64,000 bases of DNA from an uncultured Actinomycetes bacterium (GTDB taxonomy: Bacteria > Actinomycetota > Coriobacteriia > Coriobacteriales > Atopobiaceae). This document shows, in pieces, positions 32,513 to 41,798 of this stretch. A program made the translations under genes and the position numbers. Under the pieces are notes generated by a model that saw only the letters and a program-made list of their open reading frames with translations, had not been told where the DNA came from and did no database searches. The number at the start of each line of letters is the position of its first letter. Within the stretch, counting starts at the first letter, position 1. Location: contig OMXZ01000007.1 of NCBI GenBank assembly GCA_900315165.1, positions 17,377-81,376 of the forward strand. Direction: 5' to 3'.

Positions 32513-33784
32513 CTACATATGCCGGCCGAAACGGCCGCCGGCGGGACCACGGCCACCGGCGCGCGAGCCGCGGAACATCGTGCGGACGGGCTTGGAGGTC
32601 GAGCGATCGGGGTTGGGCACGATGCGCGACGCGTCGTAGTCGAAGCCCTCGAGGTCCCAGACCGGCACGAGCTTCTTGGTGAAGTACTCGACCTCGCGCA
32701 GCTGGCTGATCTCGTCGGGCGCCACGAACGTGAAGGCCTGGCCGTCGTGCCCCGCGCGGCCCGTGCGGCCGATGCGGTGCACGTAGTCCTCGGGGTCCAT
32801 GGGCACGTCGTAATTGATCACGGCGTCGATCCCCGAGACGTCGATACCGCGGCTCATCACGTCGGTCGCGACCAGTACCTGCACCTTTGCGGCGCGGAAG
32901 CGCTCGAGCGCCTTCTCGCGCGCCTTCTGCGGGCGGTCGGCGTGCATCTCCTCGACCTTGAAATTGGCACGACGCAGCGTCTTGCAGACGTCATCCACGC
33001 GGCGCTTGGTCCGGCAGAAGACCAGCGCGCGCTCGGGCGCGAGACTGGTGAGCAGGGCCTCCAAAAGCGAGGTCTTCTGTCCCTGCGTCACGGGGCAGAG
33101 GTGCTCCTCCACGGTCTCGGCCGTCTCGCCGATGCGGGCGATCTCGACCACGGCGGGGTCGTGCAGCATCGCGTCCACGGTCGACTTGATCGAGGGTGGG
33201 ATCGTCGCGGAGAAGAGCAGGGTCTGGCGCCGCTCGGGAAGGGCTGCCAGGATCTTGCGGACGCTGGGCCAAAAGCCCATGTCCAGCATGCGGTCGGCCT
33301 CGTCGAGCACCATGATCTGCACGCGGGCCAGGCTCACGTTGTTGTGCTCCATCAGGTCGAGCAGGCGGCCGGGCGTCGCGACGAGCAGGTCGCAACCGGC
33401 CTGTAGGTCCTTGATCTGGCGGTCGAACTTGGTGCCGCCCATCACGATCACGGCGTGCTGGCCGGTGCGCCCACACACGACCGAGACGACCTTCTCGATC
33501 TGCTGCGCGAGCTCGCGCGTGGGCGTCACGACCAGGGCGTGCGGGGCGGGGACGTGTTTCTTGCCCACCGTCTCGGGCTCGCTTCCCGCGATCAGCTGCA
33601 GCGTGGGCAGGGCAAAGGCGGCCGTCTTGCCCGTGCCGGTCTGCGCGGAAGCGACGATGTCGCGGCCGCGGAGGACCTCGGGGATGGCCTGCGCCTGGAC
33701 GGGGGTCGGTGTGGTGAAGCCGAGGTCCTCGACCCCGGCGAGTATCTGCTCGTTCAGCCCGAGCTCAGCAAATGTCATATCCAT
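32513..33784 (-). CDS. DEAD-box ATP-dependent RNA helicase
   Basis: About 423 residues, with all core motifs: Q motif ([13 protein letters not shown]), motif I ([12 protein letters not shown]), Ia ([10 protein letters not shown]), II ([10 protein letters not shown]), III (FSATIP), V ([11 protein letters not shown]) and VI ([10 protein letters not shown]). A short Arg/Gly-rich tail ([14 protein letters not shown]) is typical of RhlE-type helicases acting in ribosome assembly or RNA turnover. Start: MDMTF at 33784, or the ATG at 33778. It is divergent from the HerA-like gene across 94 bp. The terminator lies 75 nt downstream. Confidence 0.92.
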   Translation of the reverse strand: MDMTFAELGLNEQILAGVEDLGFTTPTPVQAQAIPEVLRGRDIVASAQTGTGKTAAFALPTLQLIAGSEPETVGKKHVPAPHALVVTPTRELAQQIEKVVSVVCGRTGQHAVIVMGGTKFDRQIKDLQAGCDLLVATPGRLLDLMEHNNVSLARVQIMVLDEADRMLDMGFWPSVRKILAALPERRQTLLFSATIPPSIKSTVDAMLHDPAVVEIARIGETAETVEEHLCPVTQGQKTSLLEALLTSLAPERALVFCRTKRRVDDVCKTLRRANFKVEEMHADRPQKAREKALERFRAAKVQVLVATDVMSRGIDVSGIDAVINYDVPMDPEDYVHRIGRTGRAGHDGQAFTFVAPDEISQLREVEYFTKKLVPVWDLEGFDYDASRIVPNPDRSTSKPVRTMFRGSRAGGRGPAGGRFGRHM

Positions 33785-33878
33785 GCGCCCTAGTATCGCC
33801 CAAATGCCGAAAAGCTGCACGGCGCGTCCGAGCCGGGTGTTAGTCTTGTCAAGAAAGCAATCGAGGAAAGGCGGCACC

Positions 33879-35525
33879 ATGTACACCAGCGACGGCCAGC
33901 TCCAGATCGCGGTCGGCGACACCCCCATTTACCTGCTGCCGGCCATGTGCAACCGCCACGGTCTCATCACCGGCGCCACGGGCACGGGCAAGACGGTCAC
34001 GCTCAAGACCATCGCCCAGGACCTGTCCGACGCGGGTGTGCCCGTTTTCCTCGCGGATGTGAAGGGCGACGTGTCCGGCATGGCCGTTGCAGGCGAGCAG
34101 AGCGACAAGCTCGCCACCCGCCTGGCCGAGATCGGGGTCGCGGGTCTCAATTTTCATGCGAGCCCGGTGCGCTTCTGGGACGTGTACGGCGAGAAGGGCG
34201 CTCCCGTGCGCACCACGATCAGCGAGATGGGCCCCGTGCTGCTGGGCCGCCTGCTGGGGCTGACCGAGGTGCAGGAGGGCGTGCTCAACATCGCCTTCCA
34301 CGTGGCCGACGACCGCGGCCTGCTCCTGCTCGACCTCAAGGACCTGCGTGCGATGGTGGGCTGGTGCGGCGAGCACGCCGACGAGCTCAGCCTCAGCTAC
34401 GGCAGCGTCTCCAAGCAGTCGGTCGGCGCGATCCAGCGTGCGCTGCTCGTGCTCGAGGACGCGGGCGGCGAGGTCTTCTTCGGCGAGCCCGCGCTCGACA
34501 TCATGGACTGGATCGGCTGCGACGCCGACGCACACGGCTTCGTTAACATCCTCGACGCCACGCGCCTTGCCCAGTCGCCGCTGCTCTACTCGACCTTCCT
34601 GCTCTGGATGCTGTCCGAGCTTTACGAGCGCCTTCCCGAGGTGGGCGACCTCGACAAGCCGCGCATGGTCTTCTTCTTCGACGAGGCACACATGCTCTTC
34701 GACGACGCGCCCAAGGCCCTGGTCCAGAAGGTCGAGCAGGTCGTCAAGCTGATCCGCTCCAAGGGCGTGGGCGTGTGGTTCATCACCCAGAACCCCGCCG
34801 ACATTCCCGAGCCCGTCCTTGCCCAGCTCGGTAACCGCGTGCAGCACGCCCTGCGCGCCTATACCCCGGCCGAGCAGCGCGCCGTGCACGCGGCGGCGGA
34901 GAGCTTCCGCGCCAATCCCGCTTTCGATACCGAGAAGACGATCGGCGAGCTCGCGACCGGTGAGGCGCTGGTGAGCTTCCTCGACGCCGACGGCATCCCC
35001 GCGGTGGTCCAGCGCGCCCGGGTGATCGCCCCCGGCTGCTCGATGGGGGCCGCTCCCGCCGATGACCAGACCTACCTCACGCAGAACTCGCCCTTTGCCA
35101 CCAAGTACGGCACCCCGGTCGACCGCGAGAGCGCCTACGAGCTGCTCAACGCCGCGACCATCGCCGCCGCCAAGGCGCAGGAGGAGGCCGATGCCGCGGC
35201 TGCTCAGGCAAAGGCGGACGCTGCCGCCGAGAGGGAGCGCGCCAAGGCCGAGGAGAAGGCTGCCAAGGAGCAGGCGAAGGCCGAGGCCCAGGCCGAAAAA
35301 GAGCGCGCCCGCGCCGAGGCGCAGGCCGCCAAGGAGGCCCAGAAGGAAGCCGAACGTCAGGCCCGCGAAGCCCAGCGCGCCGCGGAAAAGGCGGCCGCCC
35401 AACAGAAGAAGGAAGAGGAGCGCCGCCAGCACCAGCTCGAGAGCATCGGCGTCTCGGTCGCGCGCACCGCAGCCACCTCGATCACCCGCGGCATCCTCGG
35501 CAGCATCAAGCGGAGCATCTTCTAA
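33879..35525 (+). CDS. HerA/YjgR-type ATPase (DUF853 family)
   Basis: 548 residues from ATG 33879 (GAGGAAAGG upstream); longer in-frame starts are antisense to the helicase and are rejected. The P-loop ([14 protein letters not shown], around residue 28), a DVKGD motif and Walker B ([14 protein letters not shown], around residue 270) mark a HerA/FtsK-like hexameric ATPase of the YjgR type. Residues 425-520 form a long charged coiled coil rich in Ala, Lys and Glu. The cellular role of YjgR proteins is not settled. The next gene is metA, after a repeat-filled gap. Confidence 0.85.
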   Translation: MYTSDGQLQIAVGDTPIYLLPAMCNRHGLITGATGTGKTVTLKTIAQDLSDAGVPVFLADVKGDVSGMAVAGEQSDKLATRLAEIGVAGLNFHASPVRFWDVYGEKGAPVRTTISEMGPVLLGRLLGLTEVQEGVLNIAFHVADDRGLLLLDLKDLRAMVGWCGEHADELSLSYGSVSKQSVGAIQRALLVLEDAGGEVFFGEPALDIMDWIGCDADAHGFVNILDATRLAQSPLLYSTFLLWMLSELYERLPEVGDLDKPRMVFFFDEAHMLFDDAPKALVQKVEQVVKLIRSKGVGVWFITQNPADIPEPVLAQLGNRVQHALRAYTPAEQRAVHAAAESFRANPAFDTEKTIGELATGEALVSFLDADGIPAVVQRARVIAPGCSMGAAPADDQTYLTQNSPFATKYGTPVDRESAYELLNAATIAAAKAQEEADAAAAQAKADAAAERERAKAEEKAAKEQAKAEAQAEKERARAEAQAAKEAQKEAERQAREAQRAAEKAAAQQKKEEERRQHQLESIGVSVARTAATSITRGILGSIKRSIF

Positions 35526-35617
35526 CCGCTCGATTCCGAACCCCGCAATTCGCGTAGGCCCGATTTACCCCATTTCCGCAATTTACGGAAAATAATGAAA
35601 CTGTCTGTCTTGTGAGT

Positions 35618-35821
35618 CACAGACGGAAGCCGCGTGATGTCGAATCCACAGACGGAAAGCGCCTGTTTTCCCAATACCACTCGTGCGACTCACAGACGGA
35701 GAGCGTGCGATTTGGAAAACCCGCAGGTCGCGAAAAATCGGAGGCCCTCCGTCTGTGGGCGCGCTCGGGTGAGGCGAGGATTCAAGACCTTCCGTCTGTG
35801 AATGGCCGCTTTCCGTCTGTG
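35618..35821. repeat. Six-copy inverted array of CACAGACGGA
   Basis: Three forward copies of CACAGACGGA start at 35618, 35647 and 35691. Three inverted copies (TCCGTCTGTG) start at 35748, 35791 and 35812. Flanks are partly shared: forward copies continue AAGC, AAAGC or GAGC, and inverted copies are preceded by CT-rich bases. The array fills the 389-bp gap (35526-35914) between the HerA-like gene and metA. It can fold into one large or three nested hairpins. Confidence 0.7.
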
Positions 35822-35914
35822 TATGGCTCGAGCCGGCCCACGGGGCGCGAAGGCCCCGCGGGCGGGCAAAGTGCGCTACAGTTGATGGGCAAAAACGCAC
35901 CGATAGGAGCTGCA

Positions 35915-36832
35915 ATGCCCATCAAGATCGCCGACGGGCTTCCCGCAAAGAAGACCCTGCATGAGGAGCACATCTTCGCCCTCGAGGAGGAGGTGGCCAG
36001 CCAGCAGAACATTCGCCCGCTGAAGGTCGCCATCCTCAACCTCATGCCCACCAAGATCGAGACCGAGACCCAGATCCTGCGCCTCATCTCCAAGTCGCCG
36101 CTGCAGGTCGACGTGAGCAAGGATCATCTGGTCAAGTTCTATGAGCCCTTCGAGGCCTATAGGGACAAGAACTACGACGGCCTGATCATCACGGGCGCCC
36201 CCGTCGAGCAGCTGCTCTTCGAGGAGGTCGACTACTGGGACGAGCTCTGCGAGATCATCGACTGGAGCCAGGAGCACGTCTTTTCCACCATGTACCTGTG
36301 CTGGGGCGCGATGGCGGGCCTCTTCCACCTCTACGGCATCCCCAAGCGCGTGCTGGGCGCCAAGCTCTTCGGCGTCTTCCCCCAGCGCCTCTGCGACGAG
36401 TACAACTTCCTGACCAACGGCTTCGACGAGGTCCACTACATGCCCCACTCGCGCCACGCGGCCATCGACGCGGCGGCCCTCGCCGAGCACCCCGAGCTCC
36501 ACGTGCTGTCCGAGGGGTTCGACTCGGGCCCCGCACTCATCGCGACCAACGACTTCCACGAGATCTATGTGACGGGCCACTTCGAGTATGGCCGCGACAC
36601 CCTGGCCGATGAGTATTGGCGCGACTTCCATCGCGGGCTGCCCATCCGCCTGCCGGAGAACTACTTCCCCGATGACAACCCCGAGAACCAACCCATCTTC
36701 ACCTGGCGCGCCCACGCCAACCTGCTCTACCGCAACTGGCTCAACTGGGTCTACCAGATGACCCCCTACGAGCTCGAGCGGATCCCGGAGGTCGTGCGCG
36801 AACTGCACGAACAGGTGACCGACAAGTTCTAG
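35915..36832 (+). CDS. metA: Homoserine O-acyltransferase, predicted acetyl-CoA-dependent
   Basis: 305 residues from ATG 35915 (TAGGAGCTGCA upstream). It is a MetA-family enzyme acylating homoserine for methionine synthesis. The catalytic Cys is in YLCWGAMAG (Cys129) and the catalytic His/Glu are in TGHFEYGRDTL. The residue 31 before the Cys is Glu98 (GAPVEQL), aligned with E. coli position 111. Glu there is associated with acetyl-CoA use and Gly with succinyl-CoA use, so acetylation is predicted. It is preceded by the CACAGACGGA array. Confidence 0.9.
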   Translation: MPIKIADGLPAKKTLHEEHIFALEEEVASQQNIRPLKVAILNLMPTKIETETQILRLISKSPLQVDVSKDHLVKFYEPFEAYRDKNYDGLIITGAPVEQLLFEEVDYWDELCEIIDWSQEHVFSTMYLCWGAMAGLFHLYGIPKRVLGAKLFGVFPQRLCDEYNFLTNGFDEVHYMPHSRHAAIDAAALAEHPELHVLSEGFDSGPALIATNDFHEIYVTGHFEYGRDTLADEYWRDFHRGLPIRLPENYFPDDNPENQPIFTWRAHANLLYRNWLNWVYQMTPYELERIPEVVRELHEQVTDKF

Positions 36833-36845
36833 CCAAAGGAGAGGC

Positions 36846-38528
36846 ATGGCAGAGCAAAACCCGATGATGACCGTCGTCGACATGCTGCGCTGCGACGCGC
36901 GGCTCTATCCCGACGAGGTGGCGCTCGTCGAGGTGAACCCCGAGGTCCTTGAGCCGCAGCGTCAGACCTGGCGCGACTTCGACCTCGTTCATTCCACCAA
37001 GACCAAGGCCTACCGGCGCGAGATCACCTGGCGCGTCTTCGACGAGAAGGCCAACCGCTTCGCCAACCTGCTGATTTCCCGTGGCGTGGGCAAGGGCGAC
37101 AAGGTCGCGATCCTGCTCTACAACTGCTTGGAGTGGCTGCCCATCTATTTCGGCATCCTCAAGACGGGCGCCGTGGTCGTGCCGCTCAATTTCCGCTACA
37201 CCGGCGCGGAGATCCAGTATTGCCTGCAGAAGGCCGAGGCCGACGCGCTCGTCTTTGGCCCGGAGTTCCGCAGCCGCGTCGAGGACCGTCTGGGCTCCAT
37301 CTCGCGCAACCGCCTGCTCTTCTATATAGGCGACGACCCCTGCCCGGACTTCGCCGAGGATTACCTCTGGCTCACGTCCAACTGCCCGAGCAACGACCCC
37401 AATATCCCGCTTGCGCTGGACGAAGATGCGGCCATCTATTACTCCTCCGGCACGACCGGCTTCCCCAAGGCCATCCTGCACCCGCACCTGTCGCTCGCGC
37501 AGGCGGCCGAGATGGAGGCCCGCCACCACGAGACCACCCACGACGACGTCTTCCTCTGCATCCCGCCCCTCTACCATACGGGCGCGAAGTTCCACTGGAT
37601 GGGGTCGCTCTACACGGGCAGCCGCGGCGTGCTCCTGCGCGGGGTGAGCCCCCAGACCATCTTCCAGACCGTGAGCGACGAAGGCTGCACGATCGTGTGG
37701 CTGCTCGTGCCCTGGGCGCAGGACATCCTGACCGCGATCGAGGAGGGCCAGCTCAATCCCCGCGACTACAAGCTGGACCAGTGGCGCCTCATGCACATCG
37801 GCGCCCAGCCCGTGCCCAAGAGCCTGATCCGCCGCTGGCGCGAGGTCTTCCCGCACCACGCCTACGACACCAACTACGGCCTGTCCGAGTCGACGGGCCC
37901 CGGCTGCGTGCACCTTGGCCTCGAGAACATTGACCATGTCGGCGCCATCGGCAAGCCCGGTTACCGCTGGGAGGCCAAGATCTGCGACGACGACGGCCAT
38001 GAGGTGCAGCAGGGCGAGGCCGGCGAGCTGTGGGTCAAGGGCCCCGGTGTCATGCGCTGCTACTACGGCGACCCCAAGGCCACGGCCGAGGCGCTGCGTG
38101 ACGGCTGGCTGCTCACGGGCGACATGGCCCGCCAGGACGAGGACGGCTTCTACTGGCTGGTCGACCGCAAGAAGGACGTCATCATCATGGGCGGCGAGAA
38201 CATCTATCCCGTCCAGATCGAGGACTTCATCGCGGGTCACCCCGCCGTGCAGGACGTGGCCGTGATCGGCGTGCCCGACGAGCGCCTGGGCGAGAAGAGC
38301 CTGGCCGTCATCCAGCTCAAGCCCAACCACTTGGACGCCGACGGCAACCCCACCGACATCACGGAGCAGGACATCAACGACTTCTGCCTCGACCTGCCGC
38401 GCTACAAGCGCCCGCGCAAGATCGTCTTTGCGCCCGTGCCGCGCAACGCGACGGGCAAGATCGAGAAGCCCAAGCTGCGCCGCATCTACGGCGGCGAGGG
38501 CCTGGTCGCGCGCGAGAACGAAGCATAG
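36846..38528 (+). CDS. AMP-forming acyl-CoA/aryl-CoA synthetase
   Basis: 560-residue class I adenylate-forming enzyme. It carries the phosphate-binding loop YYSSGTTGFPKA (around residue 197), the A5 motif YGLSESTGPG, A7/A8 TGDMARQDEDGFYWLVDRKK, and the C-terminal catalytic Lys region NATGKIEKPKLR. It would activate a fatty or aryl acid to its CoA ester. It is 13 nt after metA and 54 nt before iorA, so it is probably transcribed with iorAB. In that setting it may interconvert arylacetates (for example indoleacetate or phenylacetate) and their CoA esters. The start has AAAGGAGAGGC. Confidence 0.85.
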   Translation: MAEQNPMMTVVDMLRCDARLYPDEVALVEVNPEVLEPQRQTWRDFDLVHSTKTKAYRREITWRVFDEKANRFANLLISRGVGKGDKVAILLYNCLEWLPIYFGILKTGAVVVPLNFRYTGAEIQYCLQKAEADALVFGPEFRSRVEDRLGSISRNRLLFYIGDDPCPDFAEDYLWLTSNCPSNDPNIPLALDEDAAIYYSSGTTGFPKAILHPHLSLAQAAEMEARHHETTHDDVFLCIPPLYHTGAKFHWMGSLYTGSRGVLLRGVSPQTIFQTVSDEGCTIVWLLVPWAQDILTAIEEGQLNPRDYKLDQWRLMHIGAQPVPKSLIRRWREVFPHHAYDTNYGLSESTGPGCVHLGLENIDHVGAIGKPGYRWEAKICDDDGHEVQQGEAGELWVKGPGVMRCYYGDPKATAEALRDGWLLTGDMARQDEDGFYWLVDRKKDVIIMGGENIYPVQIEDFIAGHPAVQDVAVIGVPDERLGEKSLAVIQLKPNHLDADGNPTDITEQDINDFCLDLPRYKRPRKIVFAPVPRNATGKIEKPKLRRIYGGEGLVARENEA

Positions 38529-38582
38529 GGAAGAAGGTCGCGCCGCCGCACCCGGCGCGCGCGTGGGAGAGGAAGGAACGAT

Positions 38583-40379
38583 ATGCCCAAGCAGCTGCTT
38601 TCCGGCAACGAGGCCATCGCCCTGGGCGCCTGGGAGGCCGGCGTCAGGCTCGGCGTGGGCTACCCCGGCACGCCGTCCACCGAGACGCTCGAGAACCTCG
38701 TGGGCTACGAAGGGGTCCATTGCGAGTGGTCGCCCAACGAGAAGGTCGCGCTCGAGACCGCGCTGGGCGGCTCGATCGGCGGCGCCCGCAGCTTCGCCAC
38801 GATGAAGCATGTCGGCCTGAACGTCGCAGCCGACCCCTTCATGTCCGCCACCAACACGGGTGTCGGCGGCGGCCTCGTAATCCTCGTGGCCGACGACCCC
38901 TCCTGCTATTCCTCCCAGAACGAGCAGGACTCCCGCTACTATGCCGCCTTCGCGCGCGTCCCCTGCCTCGACCCCTCCGACAGCCAGGAGGCCTACGAGA
39001 TGGCCCGCGCCGCGTGGGACCTCTCCGAGCGTTTCGACACGCCCGTGATGCTGCACGAGACCATGCGCATCGCCCACACCAAGACCCTCGTGGAAGCCGC
39101 GGGCGAGCGTACCGAGCACGAGCCCGCGCCCTACCAGAGCCAGGCCAACAAGTACGTGATGATGCCCGCCTTTGCCGTGCGCCGCCGCGCCGAGAAGGAC
39201 CGCCTGTGCGACGAGATGGCCGCCTGGGTGGAGGAAACCGAGCTCAACCGCGTGGAGCTGCGCGACCGGTCGGTCGGCATCGTGGTGGCCGGCGCGCTCT
39301 ATCAGCACGTCCGCGAGGCGCTGCCCGAGGCCTCCGTCCTCAAGCTGGGCGTGACCTGGCCGCTGCCCGCCAAGACCGTGCGCGACTTCGCGGCCCAGGT
39401 CGACAAGCTCTATGTGGTCGAGGAGACCTGCACGTACTTTGCCGACGCCGTCCGCGCGATGGGCGTCGAGGTCGCGACCCCGCCCGCCGGCCCCCTGCCG
39501 CGCGCGGGCGAGGTGAGCCCCGCCCAGATCAAGGCCGCCTTCGGCGTGGGCGCCCCCGAGCACGCGGACGCCGCGACCGACCTGCCGGGCCGCCCGCCCA
39601 CCTTCTGCGCCGGCTGCCCGCACCGTCTTGTCTTCACGGAGCTCCGCCGCATGAAGGCCATCGTGACCGGCGACATCGGCTGCTATACGCTCGGCGCCGG
39701 CGCGCCCTTCAAGGCCGTCGACACCGTCATCGACATGGGCGCCAGCCTGTCCATGGCCCACGGCATGGAGCTCGCGGGCGCGGGCGAGGCCACGGGCCGT
39801 CCCATCATCGGCGTGATCGGCGACTCCACCTTCGCCCACTCCGGTATCACGAGCCTGCTCGGCACCGTCTACAACGGCGGCACGGGCACGCTCTGCATCC
39901 TCGACAACCGCACGACCGCGATGACCGGCGCCCAGGGCAACCCCTGCAACGGCATCACCCTGGCCGAGCAGGCCGCGGGCGCAAACCCGCTCAAGCCCCT
40001 GGACAACCCCGCCGGCAAGGCGCTCGACCTTATCGCCCTCTGCCAGGCCATCGGCGTGGACGAGGTCGAGCAGGTCGACGCGCAGAACCTTAAGGAGGTC
40101 CGCCGTGCGCTCAAGGATGCGGTCAGCCACACGGATAAGCTCTCCGTGATCATCTTCAAGTCGCCCTGCCGCCTGATCGACCGCAGCCGCGCGGCCGCCC
40201 CGACCATCACGGACTGCCGCAAGTGCGGCGCCTGCATCCAGATCGGCTGCCCCGCGCTCGGCCGCGACGCCGAGGGTCACGCCCAGATCGACGTCAGCCA
40301 GTGCATCGGCTGCGGCCAGTGCGTGCAGGTCTGCCCCTTTGGCTGCATCCAGTTCGCCGACACCCCGAAGGAGGCCTAG
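38583..40379 (+). CDS. iorA: Indolepyruvate:ferredoxin oxidoreductase, alpha subunit
   Basis: 598 residues. The N-terminal pyrimidine-binding TPP domain begins LLSGNEAIALGAWEAGVRLG, and the C-terminal TPP-binding domain has GDIGCYTLGAGAPF with the metal motif GDSTF...NRTTAM. Two [4Fe-4S] motifs close the protein (CRKCGACIQIGCPAL and CIGCGQCVQVCPFGC). It oxidatively decarboxylates aryl pyruvates from aromatic amino acid transamination to aryl-acetyl-CoA with reduction of ferredoxin, in the cytoplasm. The start has GAGGAAGG upstream and iorB follows at 2 nt. Confidence 0.93.
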   Translation: MPKQLLSGNEAIALGAWEAGVRLGVGYPGTPSTETLENLVGYEGVHCEWSPNEKVALETALGGSIGGARSFATMKHVGLNVAADPFMSATNTGVGGGLVILVADDPSCYSSQNEQDSRYYAAFARVPCLDPSDSQEAYEMARAAWDLSERFDTPVMLHETMRIAHTKTLVEAAGERTEHEPAPYQSQANKYVMMPAFAVRRRAEKDRLCDEMAAWVEETELNRVELRDRSVGIVVAGALYQHVREALPEASVLKLGVTWPLPAKTVRDFAAQVDKLYVVEETCTYFADAVRAMGVEVATPPAGPLPRAGEVSPAQIKAAFGVGAPEHADAATDLPGRPPTFCAGCPHRLVFTELRRMKAIVTGDIGCYTLGAGAPFKAVDTVIDMGASLSMAHGMELAGAGEATGRPIIGVIGDSTFAHSGITSLLGTVYNGGTGTLCILDNRTTAMTGAQGNPCNGITLAEQAAGANPLKPLDNPAGKALDLIALCQAIGVDEVEQVDAQNLKEVRRALKDAVSHTDKLSVIIFKSPCRLIDRSRAAAPTITDCRKCGACIQIGCPALGRDAEGHAQIDVSQCIGCGQCVQVCPFGCIQFADTPKEA

Positions 40380-40381
40380 CC

Positions 40382-41026
40382 ATGCCCCACTACGTCACCA
40401 AAGACACGGCCATCGAGGCGGCTGACGCCTCCGCCTACGCCGACCAGTTCGCTGCGACGCGCACCATCCTGCTGGTGGGTGTGGGAGGTCAGGGCACCAT
40501 CCTGGCCGGCAACATCCTCGCGATGACCGCGGCCGAGGCTGGCCTCGACGTCAAGGTCTCCGAGATCCACGGTATGTCCCAGCGCGGCGGCTCGGTCTCC
40601 ACGACCATCCGCGTGGGCCAGCGCGTGGACTCCATGATCGCCGACCCCGGCACGGTCGACGTGCTCGTGGCCTTCGAGGCCATGGAAGCCCTGCGCTACC
40701 AGCAGTTTGTCGCGCCGGGCGGCAAAGTCTTCGTCAACGACACGTCCATCACGCCCGTGCCCGTCAACATCGGCGCGGCCACGATGCCCGAGCGCGTGCC
40801 CGAGCGTCTGGGCGACCTGGGCGCCACGGTGATCGACGCCGACGGCATCGCCCGCGAAATCGGCAGCCCCCGCTCCGCCAACGTCGTGCTGGTCGGCGCG
40901 CTTTCGACCGCCCTGCCCTTCTCGGTCGACGAGTGGGAGGATGCCGTCCGCCGTCGCGTCCCGCCCAAGACGATCGACGCCAACCTGGCCGCCTTCCGCC
41001 GTGGTCGCGAGGCCGCTGGCGCGTAA
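40382..41026 (+). CDS. iorB: Indolepyruvate:ferredoxin oxidoreductase, beta subunit
   Basis: 214 residues from ATG 40382; its AAGGAGG site overlaps the end of iorA, so the two are coupled. The pyruvate/ketoisovalerate oxidoreductase gamma-type fold is clear (LLVGVGGQGTILAGNILAM, then EIHGMSQRGGSVSTTIRVG). It forms the heterodimer or higher complex with IorA and contributes to the CoA-binding side. The N-terminal extension of about 25 residues is longer than in archaeal IorB. Confidence 0.92.
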   Translation: MPHYVTKDTAIEAADASAYADQFAATRTILLVGVGGQGTILAGNILAMTAAEAGLDVKVSEIHGMSQRGGSVSTTIRVGQRVDSMIADPGTVDVLVAFEAMEALRYQQFVAPGGKVFVNDTSITPVPVNIGAATMPERVPERLGDLGATVIDADGIAREIGSPRSANVVLVGALSTALPFSVDEWEDAVRRRVPPKTIDANLAAFRRGREAAGA

Positions 41027-41339
41027 CGTGTAGAACGTGGCTCGCGCCTCGCACGCGTGCCGCTGCGCCGCCCACCAGTGCGCCATCGCATCGCCGTCCT
41101 CCACGACCATGCGTTGGCCCGCACTTGTGCACCTTCTCGTCATCGCCTCTGCACGCGCCTCACAGAGCAGAGGAGCATCGAGAAGGAAAAGCCCAGGTCG
41201 CACACTCTCGACCCTCGTCTGCTCCGTATGGATCGAAGCGGCTCCGAGAGGGTCGTCGCGGAAGCGCATCGATTTCTGGGTATTCCCGACAAATGGGGCC
41301 CGAATGTACGAAGCGGGGCAGGGGGAAGGGCTCTGGCTT
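41027..41339. other. Non-coding stretch between iorB and the repeat array
   Basis: About 310 bp with no plausible gene. Long open frames on both strands here are composition artefacts without recognisable family motifs or ribosome sites. No hairpin terminator with a T run is apparent after iorB. Degenerate coding remnants cannot be excluded. Confidence 0.4.
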
Positions 41340-41605
41340 ACCAACGATGTGAGGGTGCGAGTTACAAACGCGCAGGTCAGTACTTTCGCACCCCCATATC
41401 GTTGGTCATGCTGTTACCAACGATATGGGGGTGTGGACGAAGAAATCCCAGATAAATCGGTCGATACCCCCGCATCGTTGGTGGCAGATACCAACGATGC
41501 GGGGGTGCGGGGCAGCGGTTCACCAACGATGCGGGGGTGCGGGGCAGCGGTTCACCAACGATGCGGGGGTGCGGGAAGGCCAGCGACCAACGACACGCGG
41601 GCGCT
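41340..41605. repeat. Palindromic repeat array A (upstream of nifJ)
   Basis: There are eight copies of a 20-bp unit, consensus ACCAACGATGCGGGGGTGCG. Forward copies start at 41340, 41416, 41490, 41522, 41554 and 41586 (the last degenerate); inverted copies are at 41387 and 41466. Two pairs form hairpins: 41389-41406 with 41416-41433 (18 bp, CGATATG variant) and 41466-41482 with 41490-41506 (17 bp, CGATGCG variant). The last four copies sit in an exact 32-bp tandem period. Confidence 0.85.
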
Positions 41606-41798
41606 GGAGCGGGCGGGGTATTCGCTGAATTCCTACTCAAAAAGAGGTATTTTCCAGCCCAAACTTTCCCCGATATTGCATTCTTTGTCGCGTCGGGGCG
41701 GGGGCTTTTGGGTTAAAACTATAGAGTGTGTGTATTGCGTTTCCGACCGCTGCGCCCGCACCGGCGTCCGCATCGGGAGGAACAAGGAGAGGAGTGTC

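Noticed and set aside
32814..33878. In-frame 355-codon extension upstream of the HerA-like ATPase
   Set aside because: It is antisense to the DEAD-box helicase motifs; the ATG at 33879 has a ribosome site and matches the family start.
36741..40280. A 1,179-codon open frame on the minus strand
   Set aside because: It is antisense to the acyl-CoA synthetase and iorA, which carry complete catalytic motifs. The frame is His/Asp/Val-rich noise typical of GC-rich DNA.
41027..41344. Long frames on both strands between iorB and the repeat array
   Set aside because: No motif, no ribosome site and no consistent codon pattern; treated as non-coding.
41490..41605. 32-bp periodic repeats considered as a CRISPR array
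   Set aside because: The whole 32-bp period is repeated, so there are no unique spacers, other copies are inverted, and no cas genes are present.
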